Shown here piece by piece: positions 1-10,064 of a stretch of 64,000 nucleotides of DNA. A model generated the notes under the pieces. That model was not told the DNA's origin. It did no database searches and saw nothing but the letters and a program-made list of their open reading frames with translations. Both the position numbers and the translations under genes were made by a program. The stretch's first letter is position 1, and each line of letters begins with the position of its first letter. This stretch comes from Saprospiraceae bacterium (GTDB lineage: Bacteria; Bacteroidota; Bacteroidia; Chitinophagales; Saprospiraceae), in the NCBI GenBank assembly GCA_016710625.1, contig JADJVK010000006.1, forward strand, positions 1 through 64,000, written 5' to 3'.

Positions 1-510
1 ACTGTTACATTGCCTCATGGAACTGGTAAAACTAAGTCGGTTGCAGTAATTTGTACTCCTGACAAAGAAGAAGAGGCTAAAGCAGCAGGTGCTGATTATG
101 TTGGATTAGATGAAATTATTTCTAAAATTCAAGGTGGTTGGACTGATGTTGATGTAATTGTTGCAACTCCAAATGTAATGGTTCAGTTAGGTAAGGTAGG
201 TCGTATTTTAGGACCTAGAGGTTTAATGCCTAACCCTAAAACTGGTACTGTTACTGTAGATGTTGGAAATGCAGTAAGAGAAGTAAAAGGAGGTAAAATT
301 TCTTTTAGAGTAGATAAATTTGGTATTATTCACTCATCTGTTGGAAGAGTAAGCTTTACTCCAGAACAGTTAGATGATAATGCAGGAGAATTAATTAATA
401 CTCTAGTGAAAATGAAACCGGCTACTGCAAAAGGGCAATATATGAAGTCGATATCTGTTGCTAGTACGATGAGTCCTGGTATCAAAGTGGACACTAAATC
501 AATTAAGTAA
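1..510 (+). CDS. rplA: 50S ribosomal protein L1, 3' part (5' end outside window)
   Basis: L1 binds 23S rRNA at the mobile L1 stalk, helps release the E-site tRNA and can repress its own operon. The reading frame is open from the first base, so this is the last 169 residues of a protein that is usually about 230 long. The visible part starts in the VTLPHGTGK stretch and contains the signature L-G-P-R-G-L-M-P-N-P-K-T-G-T-V, then V-G-R-V-S-F and a K-P-A-T-A-K-G stretch near the end. The TTG at base 10 is an internal leucine, not a start. It is followed 22 nt later by rplJ, the usual rplA-rplJ-rplL-rpoB-rpoC order. Identification is secure. Confidence 0.97.
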   Translation, partial: TVTLPHGTGKTKSVAVICTPDKEEEAKAAGADYVGLDEIISKIQGGWTDVDVIVATPNVMVQLGKVGRILGPRGLMPNPKTGTVTVDVGNAVREVKGGKISFRVDKFGIIHSSVGRVSFTPEQLDDNAGELINTLVKMKPATAKGQYMKSISVASTMSPGIKVDTKSIK

Positions 511-532
511 TCCTCTAATATCAACAATAAAG

Positions 533-1060
533 ATGACAAGAGAAGAAAAAACGGTAGTAATATCCGAATTAAAAGAGCAGTTTAGTAATAGTCCCTTTTT
601 CTATTTTACTGATTCTTCAACTCTTTCAGTTGGTGAAGTTAACAAACTAAGAAGAAAGTGCTTTGAAAAAGGCATTGAAATGAAAGTTGTTAAAAATTCA
701 TTAATTAAGAAAGCTCTTGAAGGAAGTAGTGCAGATAAAGGTTACGAAGCTTTATTCCCTGCTTTGAAAGGACATACTGCAATAATGTTTACAGATGTTG
801 CAAATGTACCTGCGAAATTGATTGATGAGTTTAGAGGAGACAAAGAACTTCCATCAATTAAAGCTGCATACATAGATACTGCAGTATATTTAGGAGATAG
901 TTCAATCAAAGAGTTAAAAGCTCTTAAATCGAAAGATGAATTGGTTGGTGATATCATTATGTTATTACAATCTCCTGCTAAGAACGTTATCAGTGCATTA
1001 AAGTCTGGATCAAGCACAATTGCTGGCTTGTTGAAAACTTTAGAAGAAAGAGCTGCATAA
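533..1060 (+). CDS. rplJ: 50S ribosomal protein L10
   Basis: L10 is the base of the ribosomal stalk and carries the L7/L12 dimers through its C-terminal helix. At 175 aa it has the normal length. The opening M-T-R-E-E-K, the F-Y-F-T-D stretch and K-V-V-K-N-S-L-I-K-K-A are typical, and the alanine-rich end (residues about 145-175) fits the L12-binding helix. It lies between rplA (22 nt upstream) and rplL (71 nt downstream). In other bacteria L10 or the L10-L12 complex represses translation of this operon by binding its leader; no such leader can be judged here because the gene follows rplA directly. Confidence 0.97.
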   Translation: MTREEKTVVISELKEQFSNSPFFYFTDSSTLSVGEVNKLRRKCFEKGIEMKVVKNSLIKKALEGSSADKGYEALFPALKGHTAIMFTDVANVPAKLIDEFRGDKELPSIKAAYIDTAVYLGDSSIKELKALKSKDELVGDIIMLLQSPAKNVISALKSGSSTIAGLLKTLEERAA

Positions 1061-1131
1061 CCTAAAAATATAAGCTACCAAAAGCATTAATTTTTTTTAA
1101 ATCATTTAGAAACTAATAAAATATTACTAAA

Positions 1132-1509
1132 ATGGCAGATATTAAATCTCTAGCAGATCAATTAGTAAACCTTACAATTAAAGAAGTAACAGAATTAGCA
1201 GCTATACTTAAAGATGAGTATGGTATTGAACCAGCTGCTGCTGCAGTTGCAATGGCTGCTCCTGCTGCAGGTGGCGGAGCCGCTGCTGCTGCTGAACAAA
1301 CTGAATTCGAAGTAATTTTGAAGGATGCAGGAGCTAACAAACTTAACGTAGTTAAGGAAGTTAAAAATGTATTGGGATTAGGTTTGAAAGAAGCTAAAGA
1401 CTTGGTAGATGGTGCACCTTCTTCATTGAAATCAGGTGTGTCTAAAGATGAAGCTAACTCATTAAAAGCAACTTTAGAAGGAGCAGGAGCAGTAGTAGAA
1501 ATCAAGTAA
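1132..1509 (+). CDS. rplL: 50S ribosomal protein L7/L12
   Basis: L7/L12 is the multi-copy stalk protein that recruits and stimulates the translational GTPases (EF-Tu, EF-G, IF2). At 125 aa it has the standard architecture: an N-terminal dimerisation and L10-binding helix pair (about 1-35), a flexible Ala/Gly-rich hinge (about 36-58, AAAAAVAMAAPAAGGG-type) and the globular C-terminal domain with the conserved K-E-V-K-N-V-L-G-L-G-L-K-E-A-K-D-L-V. A 71-nt gap separates it from rplJ and a long hairpin follows it before rpoB. Confidence 0.98.
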   Translation: MADIKSLADQLVNLTIKEVTELAAILKDEYGIEPAAAAVAMAAPAAGGGAAAAAEQTEFEVILKDAGANKLNVVKEVKNVLGLGLKEAKDLVDGAPSSLKSGVSKDEANSLKATLEGAGAVVEIK

Positions 1510-1575
1510 TTATAGCCTTTTTTGATCTATAAATTTTCATGGCAGGACCATACAATTTTTTGTAATTTCTTGTTT

Positions 1576-1619
1576 AATAAGCTTAGTCAGGTGATTTTTT
1601 CACTCTGACTAAGCTTATT
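1576..1619 (+). promoter_or_regulatory. Long hairpin between rplL and rpoB (attenuator or RNA-processing site)
   Basis: An exact inverted repeat, AATAAGCTTAGTCAG at 1576-1590 and its complement at 1605-1619, is extended by GTGA/TCAC (1591-1594 with 1600-1603) around a T5 loop with one bulged T. It is followed only by TTTTAA, not a long T tract, so it is more likely a partial terminator or an RNase III-type processing site than a full stop. The E. coli rplL-rpoB gap carries an attenuator and an RNase III site in the same place; that this hairpin plays the same role is inference. Confidence 0.75.
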
Positions 1620-1697
1620 TTAAGTAGTATATAACTTTCAGACACTCAAAAAATTCAGGCAGTTTTTGTTTGAAATAAATTTTAAACTTACTTACCA

Positions 1698-4600
1698 ATG
1701 GCAGAAGCAAACGGTGTAGTACACAGTGCGGATAAAAAACGCATCAATTTTGGGAAAATTAAGTTATCATCACATGATCCTGATCTATTAGAGATTCAGT
1801 TGAAGTCTTTTCAAGAGTTTTTTCAGTTAGAAACTACTCCTGAAAACCGTATCAATGAGGGTTTGTACAAATGTTTCAAAGAAAATTTTCCAATTACTGA
1901 TGCCCGTAACATTTTTGTACTTGAATTCTTAGATTATTTTATCGATCCACCTCGCTATACAATTGATGAGTGTATGCATAGGGGATTAACTTATAGTCTT
2001 CCTTTAAAGGCTAAGTTAAGATTGTCTTGTAATGACGAAGAACATGTCGATTTTGAAACTATTGTTCAAGATGTATTCTTAGGAAACATTCCTTATATGA
2101 CTCCTAAAGGTACCTTTATCATCAATGGTGCAGAAAGGGTAGTTGTTTCTCAGTTACATAGATCGCCAGGTGTATTTTTTGGACAGAGTTATCATCCAAA
2201 TGGTACAAAAATTTACTCTGCAAGGGTAATTCCTTTCAAAGGAGCATGGATGGAATTTGCTACCGACATCAATACAGTAATGTATGCTTATATCGATAGA
2301 AAGAAAAAATTCCCTGTAACTACTTTGTTGAGAGCAATCGGATTTGATACTGATAAAGAAATTTTGAACTTGTTCGGGTTAGCAGATGAAATTTCTGCTG
2401 ATAGAGACAGCTTGCAAAATTCAATTGGTAGAAAATTAGCCGCTAGGGTACTTAGAAGTTGGACTGAAGACTTCGTGGATGAGGACACTGGTGAAGTAGT
2501 TACCATCGAAAGAAATGAGATTATCTTAGAAAGAGATATTATTTTAGATGAAGAAAATATTGAATACATTTTAGATTCTGGTGTTTCTAATGTGATTCTT
2601 CAAAGAGAAAATGTTGAAGAAGATTATTCAATCATTTACAATACATTACAAAAAGACCCTTCCAGTTCAGAATTGGAAGCTGTACAATATATTTATCGTC
2701 AATTAAGAGGAACTGATCCTCCTGATGATGAAACTGCAAGAGGAATCATTGATAAATTATTCTTTTCTGATAAGAGATATAATTTAGGAGATGTAGGAAG
2801 ATATAAAATCAATAAAAAATTAACACTTTCAATTGATGACACTAATTTAGTTTTAACTAAAGAAGACATCATTGCAATCGTTAATTACTTGGTGAAATTG
2901 ATGAATCAAAAAGCCGAGATTGATGATATTGACCACTTGAGTAATAGAAGAGTTAGAACTGTAGGTGAGCAATTGTTTGCTCAATTTGGAGTTGGTTTAG
3001 CTAGAATGGCTAGAACTATTCGTGAAAGGATGAATGTTAGAGATAATGAAGTATTTACGCCAGTTGATTTGATCAATGCTAGAACTTTATCTTCTGTAAT
3101 TAACTCATTCTTTGGAACCAGCCAGTTGTCTCAGTTCTTGGATCAAACAAATCCATTATCTGAAATAACACATAAAAGACGTATTTCTGCACTAGGACCT
3201 GGAGGTTTGAGTAGAGAAAGAGCAGGTTTCGAGGTTCGTGACGTTCACTATTCACATTATGGACGTTTGTGTACAATCGAAACTCCAGAAGGACCAAATA
3301 TCGGTTTGATTTCTACATTATGTGTTCATGCTAAGATCAATAAGATGGGATTCTTGGAAACCCCTTATCGAAAAGTATTGAATGGTGTAGTGGATATGAA
3401 CAATGTTGAGTATTTATCTGCTGAAAGTGAGGACTTTTGTAAAGTAGCTCAAGCTAACTCACCAGTAAGTGATGACGGAATTTTTGCAACAGATCGTATC
3501 AAATCTAGAGAGCATGGGGAATTCCCGGTTTTGACTCCTGAAGATTTAGACTTCATGGATGTTGCTCCGAACCAAATTGTGGGTGTTTCTGCTTCATTAA
3601 TTCCTTTCTTAGAGAATGATGATGCGAATCGTGCCTTGATGGGTTCGAACATGCAACGTCAAGCTGTTCCTTTGATTCGTCCAAAATCGCCTATTGTAGG
3701 TACTGGACTTGAAGGAAAAGTAGCTAGAGACTCAAGGATGTTGATAAATGCTGAAGGTGATGGAGTAGTTGAATATGTTGATTCTACTGAAATCATCATT
3801 CGATATGATAGAACGGATGAAGAACAATTAGTTTCTTTTGAAGATAATAGAAAAACTTATAAGTTAACTAAGTTTTTGAGAACCAATCAAGGTACTTGTA
3901 TTAACCTTAAACCAATCGTAAGAAAGGGACAAAGAGTGGACAAAAATTCGATTCTTTGTGAAGGTTATGCAACTGAAAATGGTGAATTAGCTTTGGGTCA
4001 AAACATGAAAGTAGCATTCATGCCTTGGAAAGGGTATAACTTTGAGGATGCTATCGTTATCTCTGAGAGAGTTGTTTTGGAAGATATTTTCACTTCTTTA
4101 CACATTGAACATTTTGAAATGGATGTTCGTGATACAAAATTAGGGGAGGAAGAATTAACCAATGATATTCCAAATGTTGGAGAGGAAACGACTAAAGATT
4201 TGGATGAAAATGGTATCATTAGAATTGGTGCTTGGGTAAAAGAAGGAGATATTTTGATTGGAAAAATCACTCCAAAAGGTGAATCTGATCCAACTCCAGA
4301 AGAAAAATTACTTAGAGCTATTTTCGGGGATAAAGCCGGAGATGTGAAAGATGCTTCATTGAAGGCACCTCCATCAACTAATGGTGTTATCATTGATAAA
4401 CAATTGTTTGCAAGAGCTAAAAAAGATAAAGTTCAAAAAGTTAAAGAAAAAGAACAATTAGATAAATTGGATGATGTTCATGAGGTAGCAATCAATGAAT
4501 TGAAGACGATTTTAGTGGATAAGCTTTATTCTTTAGTGAAAGAAAAAATCTCTTTAGGTGTAAAAAGTATTTACAACGAACCTTTGGTATCTAAAGGAAC

Positions 4601-5519
4601 TAAATTTACTTTACAATTACTTAGAGAATTAGATTATTCTCATATTGATTATGCAAATTGGACTGACGAAAGTCATACCAATGAAATGATCGCTAGATTA
4701 TTGCATAATTATAGTATCAAAGTAAACGAGGAAGTAGGTAGATACAAAAGAGAAAAATTCAATATTAGTATTGGAGATGAGTTACCAGCTGGTGTATTAA
4801 AATTAGCTAAAATATATCTTGCGAAAAAACGTAAGTTGAAAGTAGGAGATAAGTTAGCAGGTCGTCATGGTAATAAAGGAATTGTATCTAGGATTGTTCG
4901 TAAGGAAGATATGCCATTCTTAGAAGATGGAACACCAGTAGATATCGTATTGAATCCACTTGGGGTACCTTCGAGGATGAATTTAGGTCAGATTTTCGAA
5001 ACTGTATTAGGTTGGGCAGGTGAAAAATTAGGAGTTAAATTTGCGACTCCGATTTTTGATGGTGCAAAACAAGATGAAATCGAAAATTGGATTGAAAAAG
5101 CAAATCTTCCACAATATGGTCAAGCATATTTGTCTGATGGTGAAACTGGAGATAGATTCCACCAACAAGCAACTGTAGGTGTAATTTACATGTTGAAATT
5201 GGCACATATGGTGGATGATAAAATGCATGCCCGTTCAATCGGACCATACTCATTAATCACTCAACAGCCATTAGGTGGTAAAGCACAGTTTGGAGGTCAG
5301 AGATTTGGAGAGATGGAGGTTTGGGCTCTAGAAGCATTTGGAGCATCCAATATCTTACAAGAATTATTGACTATCAAATCTGATGATATTTCCGGAAGAG
5401 CAAAAGCTTATGAAGCAATTGTGAAAGGTGATAATTTACCAGAACCAAATATACCAGAATCATTCAATGTATTGGTTCACGAATTGAGAGGTTTAGCTCT
5501 AGATATTAAATTTGATTAA
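1698..5519 (+). CDS. rpoB: DNA-directed RNA polymerase subunit beta
   Basis: Second-largest catalytic subunit of RNA polymerase. At 1273 aa it has the normal Bacteroidota length. The rifampicin region is present and looks wild type (S-Q-L-S-Q-F-L-D-Q-T-N-P-L-S-E followed by T-H-K-R-R-I-S-A-L-G-P-G-G-L). Other anchors are G-R-L-C-T-I-E-T-P-E-G-P-N-I-G-L and, near the end, S-L-I-T-Q-Q-P-L-G-G-K-A-Q-F-G-G-Q-R-F-G. The region around 2600-3000 nt into the gene contains a charged insert (K-D-K-V-Q-K-V-K-E-K-E), as seen in related lineages. The ATG at 1698 is the only sensible start. It is 67 nt upstream of rpoC and the frame is fully intact over 3.8 kb. Confidence 0.99.
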   Translation: MAEANGVVHSADKKRINFGKIKLSSHDPDLLEIQLKSFQEFFQLETTPENRINEGLYKCFKENFPITDARNIFVLEFLDYFIDPPRYTIDECMHRGLTYSLPLKAKLRLSCNDEEHVDFETIVQDVFLGNIPYMTPKGTFIINGAERVVVSQLHRSPGVFFGQSYHPNGTKIYSARVIPFKGAWMEFATDINTVMYAYIDRKKKFPVTTLLRAIGFDTDKEILNLFGLADEISADRDSLQNSIGRKLAARVLRSWTEDFVDEDTGEVVTIERNEIILERDIILDEENIEYILDSGVSNVILQRENVEEDYSIIYNTLQKDPSSSELEAVQYIYRQLRGTDPPDDETARGIIDKLFFSDKRYNLGDVGRYKINKKLTLSIDDTNLVLTKEDIIAIVNYLVKLMNQKAEIDDIDHLSNRRVRTVGEQLFAQFGVGLARMARTIRERMNVRDNEVFTPVDLINARTLSSVINSFFGTSQLSQFLDQTNPLSEITHKRRISALGPGGLSRERAGFEVRDVHYSHYGRLCTIETPEGPNIGLISTLCVHAKINKMGFLETPYRKVLNGVVDMNNVEYLSAESEDFCKVAQANSPVSDDGIFATDRIKSREHGEFPVLTPEDLDFMDVAPNQIVGVSASLIPFLENDDANRALMGSNMQRQAVPLIRPKSPIVGTGLEGKVARDSRMLINAEGDGVVEYVDSTEIIIRYDRTDEEQLVSFEDNRKTYKLTKFLRTNQGTCINLKPIVRKGQRVDKNSILCEGYATENGELALGQNMKVAFMPWKGYNFEDAIVISERVVLEDIFTSLHIEHFEMDVRDTKLGEEELTNDIPNVGEETTKDLDENGIIRIGAWVKEGDILIGKITPKGESDPTPEEKLLRAIFGDKAGDVKDASLKAPPSTNGVIIDKQLFARAKKDKVQKVKEKEQLDKLDDVHEVAINELKTILVDKLYSLVKEKISLGVKSIYNEPLVSKGTKFTLQLLRELDYSHIDYANWTDESHTNEMIARLLHNYSIKVNEEVGRYKREKFNISIGDELPAGVLKLAKIYLAKKRKLKVGDKLAGRHGNKGIVSRIVRKEDMPFLEDGTPVDIVLNPLGVPSRMNLGQIFETVLGWAGEKLGVKFATPIFDGAKQDEIENWIEKANLPQYGQAYLSDGETGDRFHQQATVGVIYMLKLAHMVDDKMHARSIGPYSLITQQPLGGKAQFGGQRFGEMEVWALEAFGASNILQELLTIKSDDISGRAKAYEAIVKGDNLPEPNIPESFNVLVHELRGLALDIKFD

Positions 5520-5586
5520 TAGCTTTATTAGCAGAAGCCTTATGGTTACTGCTAGTTTTGTTTAATATTATAAATGCATCAATTTT

Positions 5587-8500
5587 ATGTCATTTAAAAA
5601 GAAGTCACTTACACCAGGTTCAAATAATTTTGATAGTATCACTATCAGTTTGGCATCTCCTGATGAAATCTTAGAGAGATCATTTGGTGAAGTATTAAAA
5701 CCTGAGACGATAAATTATCGTTCGTACAAGCCTGAGAGAGATGGTTTGTTTTGTGAACGAATTTTTGGTCCTGTTAAAGATTATGAATGTTATTGTGGCA
5801 AGTACAAACGTATTCGTTACAAAGGCATCGTTTGCGACAGATGTGGTGTAGAAGTGACAGAAAAGAAAGTTAGAAGAGAAAGAATGGGTCACATCAAATT
5901 GGTGGTACCTGTTGTTCATATCTGGTTTTTCAAATCATTACCTAATAAAATTGGTTATTTATTAGGATTGTCTTCTAAGAAATTAGAGGCAGTAGTTTAT
6001 TATGAAAGATATATTGTTATTCAACCAGGGGTGAAAGGTTCTGATGGATTAAATACCTTAGACCTTTTAACTGAAGAAGAATATCTAGATATTTTAGACT
6101 CTTTACCAAAAGAAAATCACTTAATGGATGAAACACACCCAGACAAGTTTATTGCTAAAATGGGTGCAGAAGCAATCAGAGATTTGTTGATGAAAATGAA
6201 TTTGGATGAAATGTCTTATAGCTTAAGACATCAAGCAGCCAATGAAACATCACAACAAAGAAAATCTGAGGCTCTAAAGCGTTTAAGAGTGGTAGAATCT
6301 TTCAGAGATGGTATGTTACACGTTGAAAACAGACCAGAATGGATGATTATACAATATCTTCCTGTTGTTCCACCAGAATTAAGACCATTAGTTCCTTTGG
6401 ATGGCGGTAGATTTGCTAGTTCGGATTTAAATGATTTATATAGAAGGGTAATTATTAGAAATAATCGTTTAAAAAGATTATTAGAAATAAAAGCTCCAGA
6501 AGTTATCTTAAGAAATGAGAAAAGGATGCTTCAAGAAGCTGTAGATTCTCTTTTTGATAACTCTAGAAAATCAAATGCCGTAAAAGCAGAAGGTGGAAGA
6601 GCTTTGAAATCTTTGAGTGATATTCTTAAAGGTAAGCAAGGTCGTTTCCGTCAGAACTTATTAGGAAAACGTGTAGATTACTCTGGTCGTTCCGTTATTG
6701 TGGTTGGACCAACTTTGAAGCTACATGAATGCGGTATTCCAAAAGCAATGGCAGCTGAATTATTCAAGCCATTTGTTATCAGAAAATTAATTGAAAGAGG
6801 AATTGTAAAAACAGTAAAATCTGCTAAGAAATTAGTGGATAGAAAGGATCCAGTAATTTGGGAGATACTTGAAAATATTTTGAAAGGTCACCCAGTTATG
6901 TTGAATCGTGCTCCCACGTTGCATAGATTATCAATCCAATCTTTCCAACCTAAATTAGTAGAAGGAAAAGCAATACAATTACATCCTTTAGTTTGTGGAG
7001 CATTCAACGCCGATTTTGATGGTGACCAGATGGCAGTTCACGTACCTTTGAGTCATGCTGCAATTTTGGAAGCACAATTATTAATGTTGGCTTCACATAA
7101 TATGTTGAATCCGCAAGATGGTTCTCCAGTTACCTTACCATCACAAGACATGGTTTTGGGACTATTCTATTTGACGAATATCAAGAAATCAACAGCTGAT
7201 ATTAAGGTTAAAGGAGAGGGCAGAACTTTTTATGGGGAAGAAGAAGTAATTATCTCATTCAATGAAGGTCAAATTGATTTACATGCACCTATCAAGGTGA
7301 GATTGACTAGAACATATATGAACGACGAAACTACTACAAAAATAGTAGAAACAACCGTTGGTCGTATTATTTTCAATCAAGCTGTTCCTCATGGAGTTGG
7401 TTATATCAATGAGTTATTAACAAAGAAAGCCTTAAAAACGATTATTGCGGAAATCTTACATAAAACAAGTTTTGCAGTAACTGCAGAATTTTTGGATGCA
7501 ATAAAAGAATTAGGGTTTTACTGGTCTTTCAAAGGTGGTTTGTCTTTCAACTTAGGAGACTTAATCACACCTTCCAACAAGGTTGCTACATTGAATAATG
7601 CACAATCTGAAGTGGACGAGATTTGGGAGAACTATAATATGGGTCTTATAACGAATAATGAGCGATATAACCAAATAATTGATAAATGGACATTTGCGGA
7701 TAATAGAATTACCGATGTTTTGATGAAAGAATTATCTAGTCATAAACAAGGATTTAATTCAGTATTCATGATGTTGCATTCTGGAGCCCGTGGATCTAAG
7801 CAACAAATTAAGCAGCTTTGTGGATTGAGAGGATTGATGGCGAAGCCAAGAAAATCTGGAGATACAGGTGCTGCCATTATTGAAAACCCGATCCTATCCA
7901 ATTTCTTAGAAGGTTTATCGGTGTTAGAGTACTTTATCTCTACCCACGGAGCTAGAAAAGGTTTGGCGGATACGGCTTTAAAAACTGCGGATGCTGGTTA
8001 TTTGACACGTCGTTTGGTGGATGTTGCTCAAGATGTGGTTATTATCGAAGAAGATTGTAACACATTAAGAGGAATTGAAACAACTGCTTTGAAAGATAAT
8101 GATAAAGTTATCGAGCCACTTTCTGGTAGAATTCAAGGTAGATTCACATTACATGATATCATCAATTTGGAAACAGATGAATTGATATTGAATGCTGGTG
8201 AATATATTGGCGTAACAGTAGCAAAAAGAATTGATGAACTAGGTATTGAGTCAGTAACGATTCGTTCAGTTTTAACTTGTGAGACTAAAAGAGGTGTTTG
8301 TACCAAGTGTTATGGTAAAAACTTAGCAACGGGTAGGGTAGCAGAAAATGGAGATGCTGTAGGAATTATTTCTGCACAATCCATTGGTGAGCCAGGTACT
8401 CAGTTGACTTTGAGAACTTTCCACGTTGGGGGTATTGCATCGGTGACTAAGACTGAAGCGGAAGTTACTGCTAAATTCTCTGGAAAGATTGAATTTGATA

Positions 8501-9894
8501 GTATCAGAACGGTTCAATCGACAGATGACTTAGGCAATCCTATTGATATTGTTTTATCCAGAACTGGTGAGGTGAGAATCATCGAAAAGGGAGGAAAAGT
8601 ATTATCTAATAGCCATATTCCATATGGTGCAACCTTGAAAGTTAAAGAAGGAATCGAAGTTGCAAAAGGACATTTGATTTGTGATTGGGATCCATTTAAT
8701 GCTGTAATTGTTTCTGAATTTACTGGAATTGTAGAATTCGATTCGATTGAAGAAGGTGTTACCTATAGAATTGAGAGAGATGACCAAACAGGTTATGTAG
8801 AGAAAGTAATTATTGAGCCTAAGAACAAACGTAAAATTCCAATCATCAAAATTTTAAGTAATGACGGTGAGGAATTGAGAAGTTATACTTTGCCAGTAGG
8901 TTCTTATATCTCAATTGACGATGGTCAGCCTATCAAAGCAGGAGAGCGGATGGTTAAAATTCCTAGAAAGTTAGGAAAGATTCAGGATATCACTGGGGGT
9001 CTTCCTCGTGTAACTGAATTATTTGAGGCAAGAAGTCCTTCAAACCCAGCTGTTGTTTCTGAAATTGATGGTGTTGTTTCATTTGGATCTATCAAAAGAG
9101 GAAATAGAGAATGTGTGGTTGCAGCGAAAGATGGTCAAAAACGTAAGTATTTGATTCCATTATCTAAGCATATTTTGGTTCAAGAGGGTGACTTTGTGAG
9201 AGCAGGTACACCATTATCAGATGGCGCTATTGCACCAATTGATATTTTGAATATCAAAGGACCATTCGCAGTTCAAACTTATTTGGTGAATGGTGTTCAA
9301 GAAGTATATCGTTCTCAAGGTATTGCGATTAACGATAAGCATATCGAGGTAATTGTAAGACAAATGATGAGAAGGGTAGAGATTTTGGATCCGGGAGATA
9401 CTACTTTCTTAGAAGGAGAAGCAGTAGAAAAATACGACTTTTTGGAGCAAAATGACTGGATTTATGATAAAAAGTTTGTAACCAGCTCTGGGGACAGCAA
9501 TAGATTAAAGCCAGGTCAGTTAGTTTCATTAAGACAATTGAGAGAAGAAAATTCTTATTTGAAGAGAAATGATAAGAAAGTGGTAGAATATAGAGATGCA
9601 GTTGCTGCAACTTCAATGCCTATCTTACAAGGTATCACTAAATCATCATTAGGAACAAATAGCTGGATATCAGCGGCATCCTTCCAAGAAACTACGAAAG
9701 TGTTAAGTACTGCTGCAATTGGAGCAGTAAAAGATCACTTGAATGGTTTGAAAGAGAATGTAATTGTTGGAAAGAGAATTCCAGCAGGTACAGGTGTTAG
9801 AAGATTTGATAGAATGTTAGTAGCTACTAAAGATTCTACTTCTTCGCAAAGAGCAAGATTCGCTAATATGGAAGAAGTATTAGGCGAAGACTAG
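5587..9894 (+). CDS. rpoC: DNA-directed RNA polymerase subunit beta'
   Basis: Largest RNA polymerase subunit, with the active-site magnesium loop N-A-D-F-D-G-D-Q-M. The N-terminal zinc ribbon is visible (C-E-R-I-F-G-P-V-K-D-Y-E-C-Y-C-G-K then C-D-R-C-G-V), as are the second zinc site (C-E-T-K-R-G-V-C-T-K-C-Y-G) and the bridge-helix/trigger-loop region with A-Q-S-I-G-E-P-G-T-Q-L-T-L-R-T-F-H. Length 1435 aa is typical of Bacteroidota. It is the last gene of the rpl-rpo operon and ends in an intrinsic terminator about 30 nt downstream. The 4.3-kb frame is intact, which is useful as a benchmark for the sequence quality of this window. Confidence 0.99.
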   Translation: MSFKKKSLTPGSNNFDSITISLASPDEILERSFGEVLKPETINYRSYKPERDGLFCERIFGPVKDYECYCGKYKRIRYKGIVCDRCGVEVTEKKVRRERMGHIKLVVPVVHIWFFKSLPNKIGYLLGLSSKKLEAVVYYERYIVIQPGVKGSDGLNTLDLLTEEEYLDILDSLPKENHLMDETHPDKFIAKMGAEAIRDLLMKMNLDEMSYSLRHQAANETSQQRKSEALKRLRVVESFRDGMLHVENRPEWMIIQYLPVVPPELRPLVPLDGGRFASSDLNDLYRRVIIRNNRLKRLLEIKAPEVILRNEKRMLQEAVDSLFDNSRKSNAVKAEGGRALKSLSDILKGKQGRFRQNLLGKRVDYSGRSVIVVGPTLKLHECGIPKAMAAELFKPFVIRKLIERGIVKTVKSAKKLVDRKDPVIWEILENILKGHPVMLNRAPTLHRLSIQSFQPKLVEGKAIQLHPLVCGAFNADFDGDQMAVHVPLSHAAILEAQLLMLASHNMLNPQDGSPVTLPSQDMVLGLFYLTNIKKSTADIKVKGEGRTFYGEEEVIISFNEGQIDLHAPIKVRLTRTYMNDETTTKIVETTVGRIIFNQAVPHGVGYINELLTKKALKTIIAEILHKTSFAVTAEFLDAIKELGFYWSFKGGLSFNLGDLITPSNKVATLNNAQSEVDEIWENYNMGLITNNERYNQIIDKWTFADNRITDVLMKELSSHKQGFNSVFMMLHSGARGSKQQIKQLCGLRGLMAKPRKSGDTGAAIIENPILSNFLEGLSVLEYFISTHGARKGLADTALKTADAGYLTRRLVDVAQDVVIIEEDCNTLRGIETTALKDNDKVIEPLSGRIQGRFTLHDIINLETDELILNAGEYIGVTVAKRIDELGIESVTIRSVLTCETKRGVCTKCYGKNLATGRVAENGDAVGIISAQSIGEPGTQLTLRTFHVGGIASVTKTEAEVTAKFSGKIEFDSIRTVQSTDDLGNPIDIVLSRTGEVRIIEKGGKVLSNSHIPYGATLKVKEGIEVAKGHLICDWDPFNAVIVSEFTGIVEFDSIEEGVTYRIERDDQTGYVEKVIIEPKNKRKIPIIKILSNDGEELRSYTLPVGSYISIDDGQPIKAGERMVKIPRKLGKIQDITGGLPRVTELFEARSPSNPAVVSEIDGVVSFGSIKRGNRECVVAAKDGQKRKYLIPLSKHILVQEGDFVRAGTPLSDGAIAPIDILNIKGPFAVQTYLVNGVQEVYRSQGIAINDKHIEVIVRQMMRRVEILDPGDTTFLEGEAVEKYDFLEQNDWIYDKKFVTSSGDSNRLKPGQLVSLRQLREENSYLKRNDKKVVEYRDAVAATSMPILQGITKSSLGTNSWISAASFQETTKVLSTAAIGAVKDHLNGLKENVIVGKRIPAGTGVRRFDRMLVATKDSTSSQRARFANMEEVLGED

Positions 9895-9922
9895 ATTTGA
9901 GTGTTTTTTGGGGTTATATATT

Positions 9923-9956
9923 GGGGTGCTTCCTTCTGGAAGTGCCCCTTTTTTTT
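9923..9956 (+). terminator. Intrinsic terminator after rpoC
   Basis: GGGGTGCTTCC (9923-9933), loop TTCT, GGAAGTGCCCC (9938-9948): an 11-bp stem with two G-U pairs, followed directly by a run of eight T. It closes the ribosomal/RNA polymerase operon. Confidence 0.92.
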
Positions 9957-10064
9957 GTCTAAGGATAAAATTTCTTAATATTCAATAAAAAAATATATGT
10001 ATTTATTGAAATTTACTTCAAAAGACAAATTATTAATATAGATATTTGTATTAAATTTTAAATA

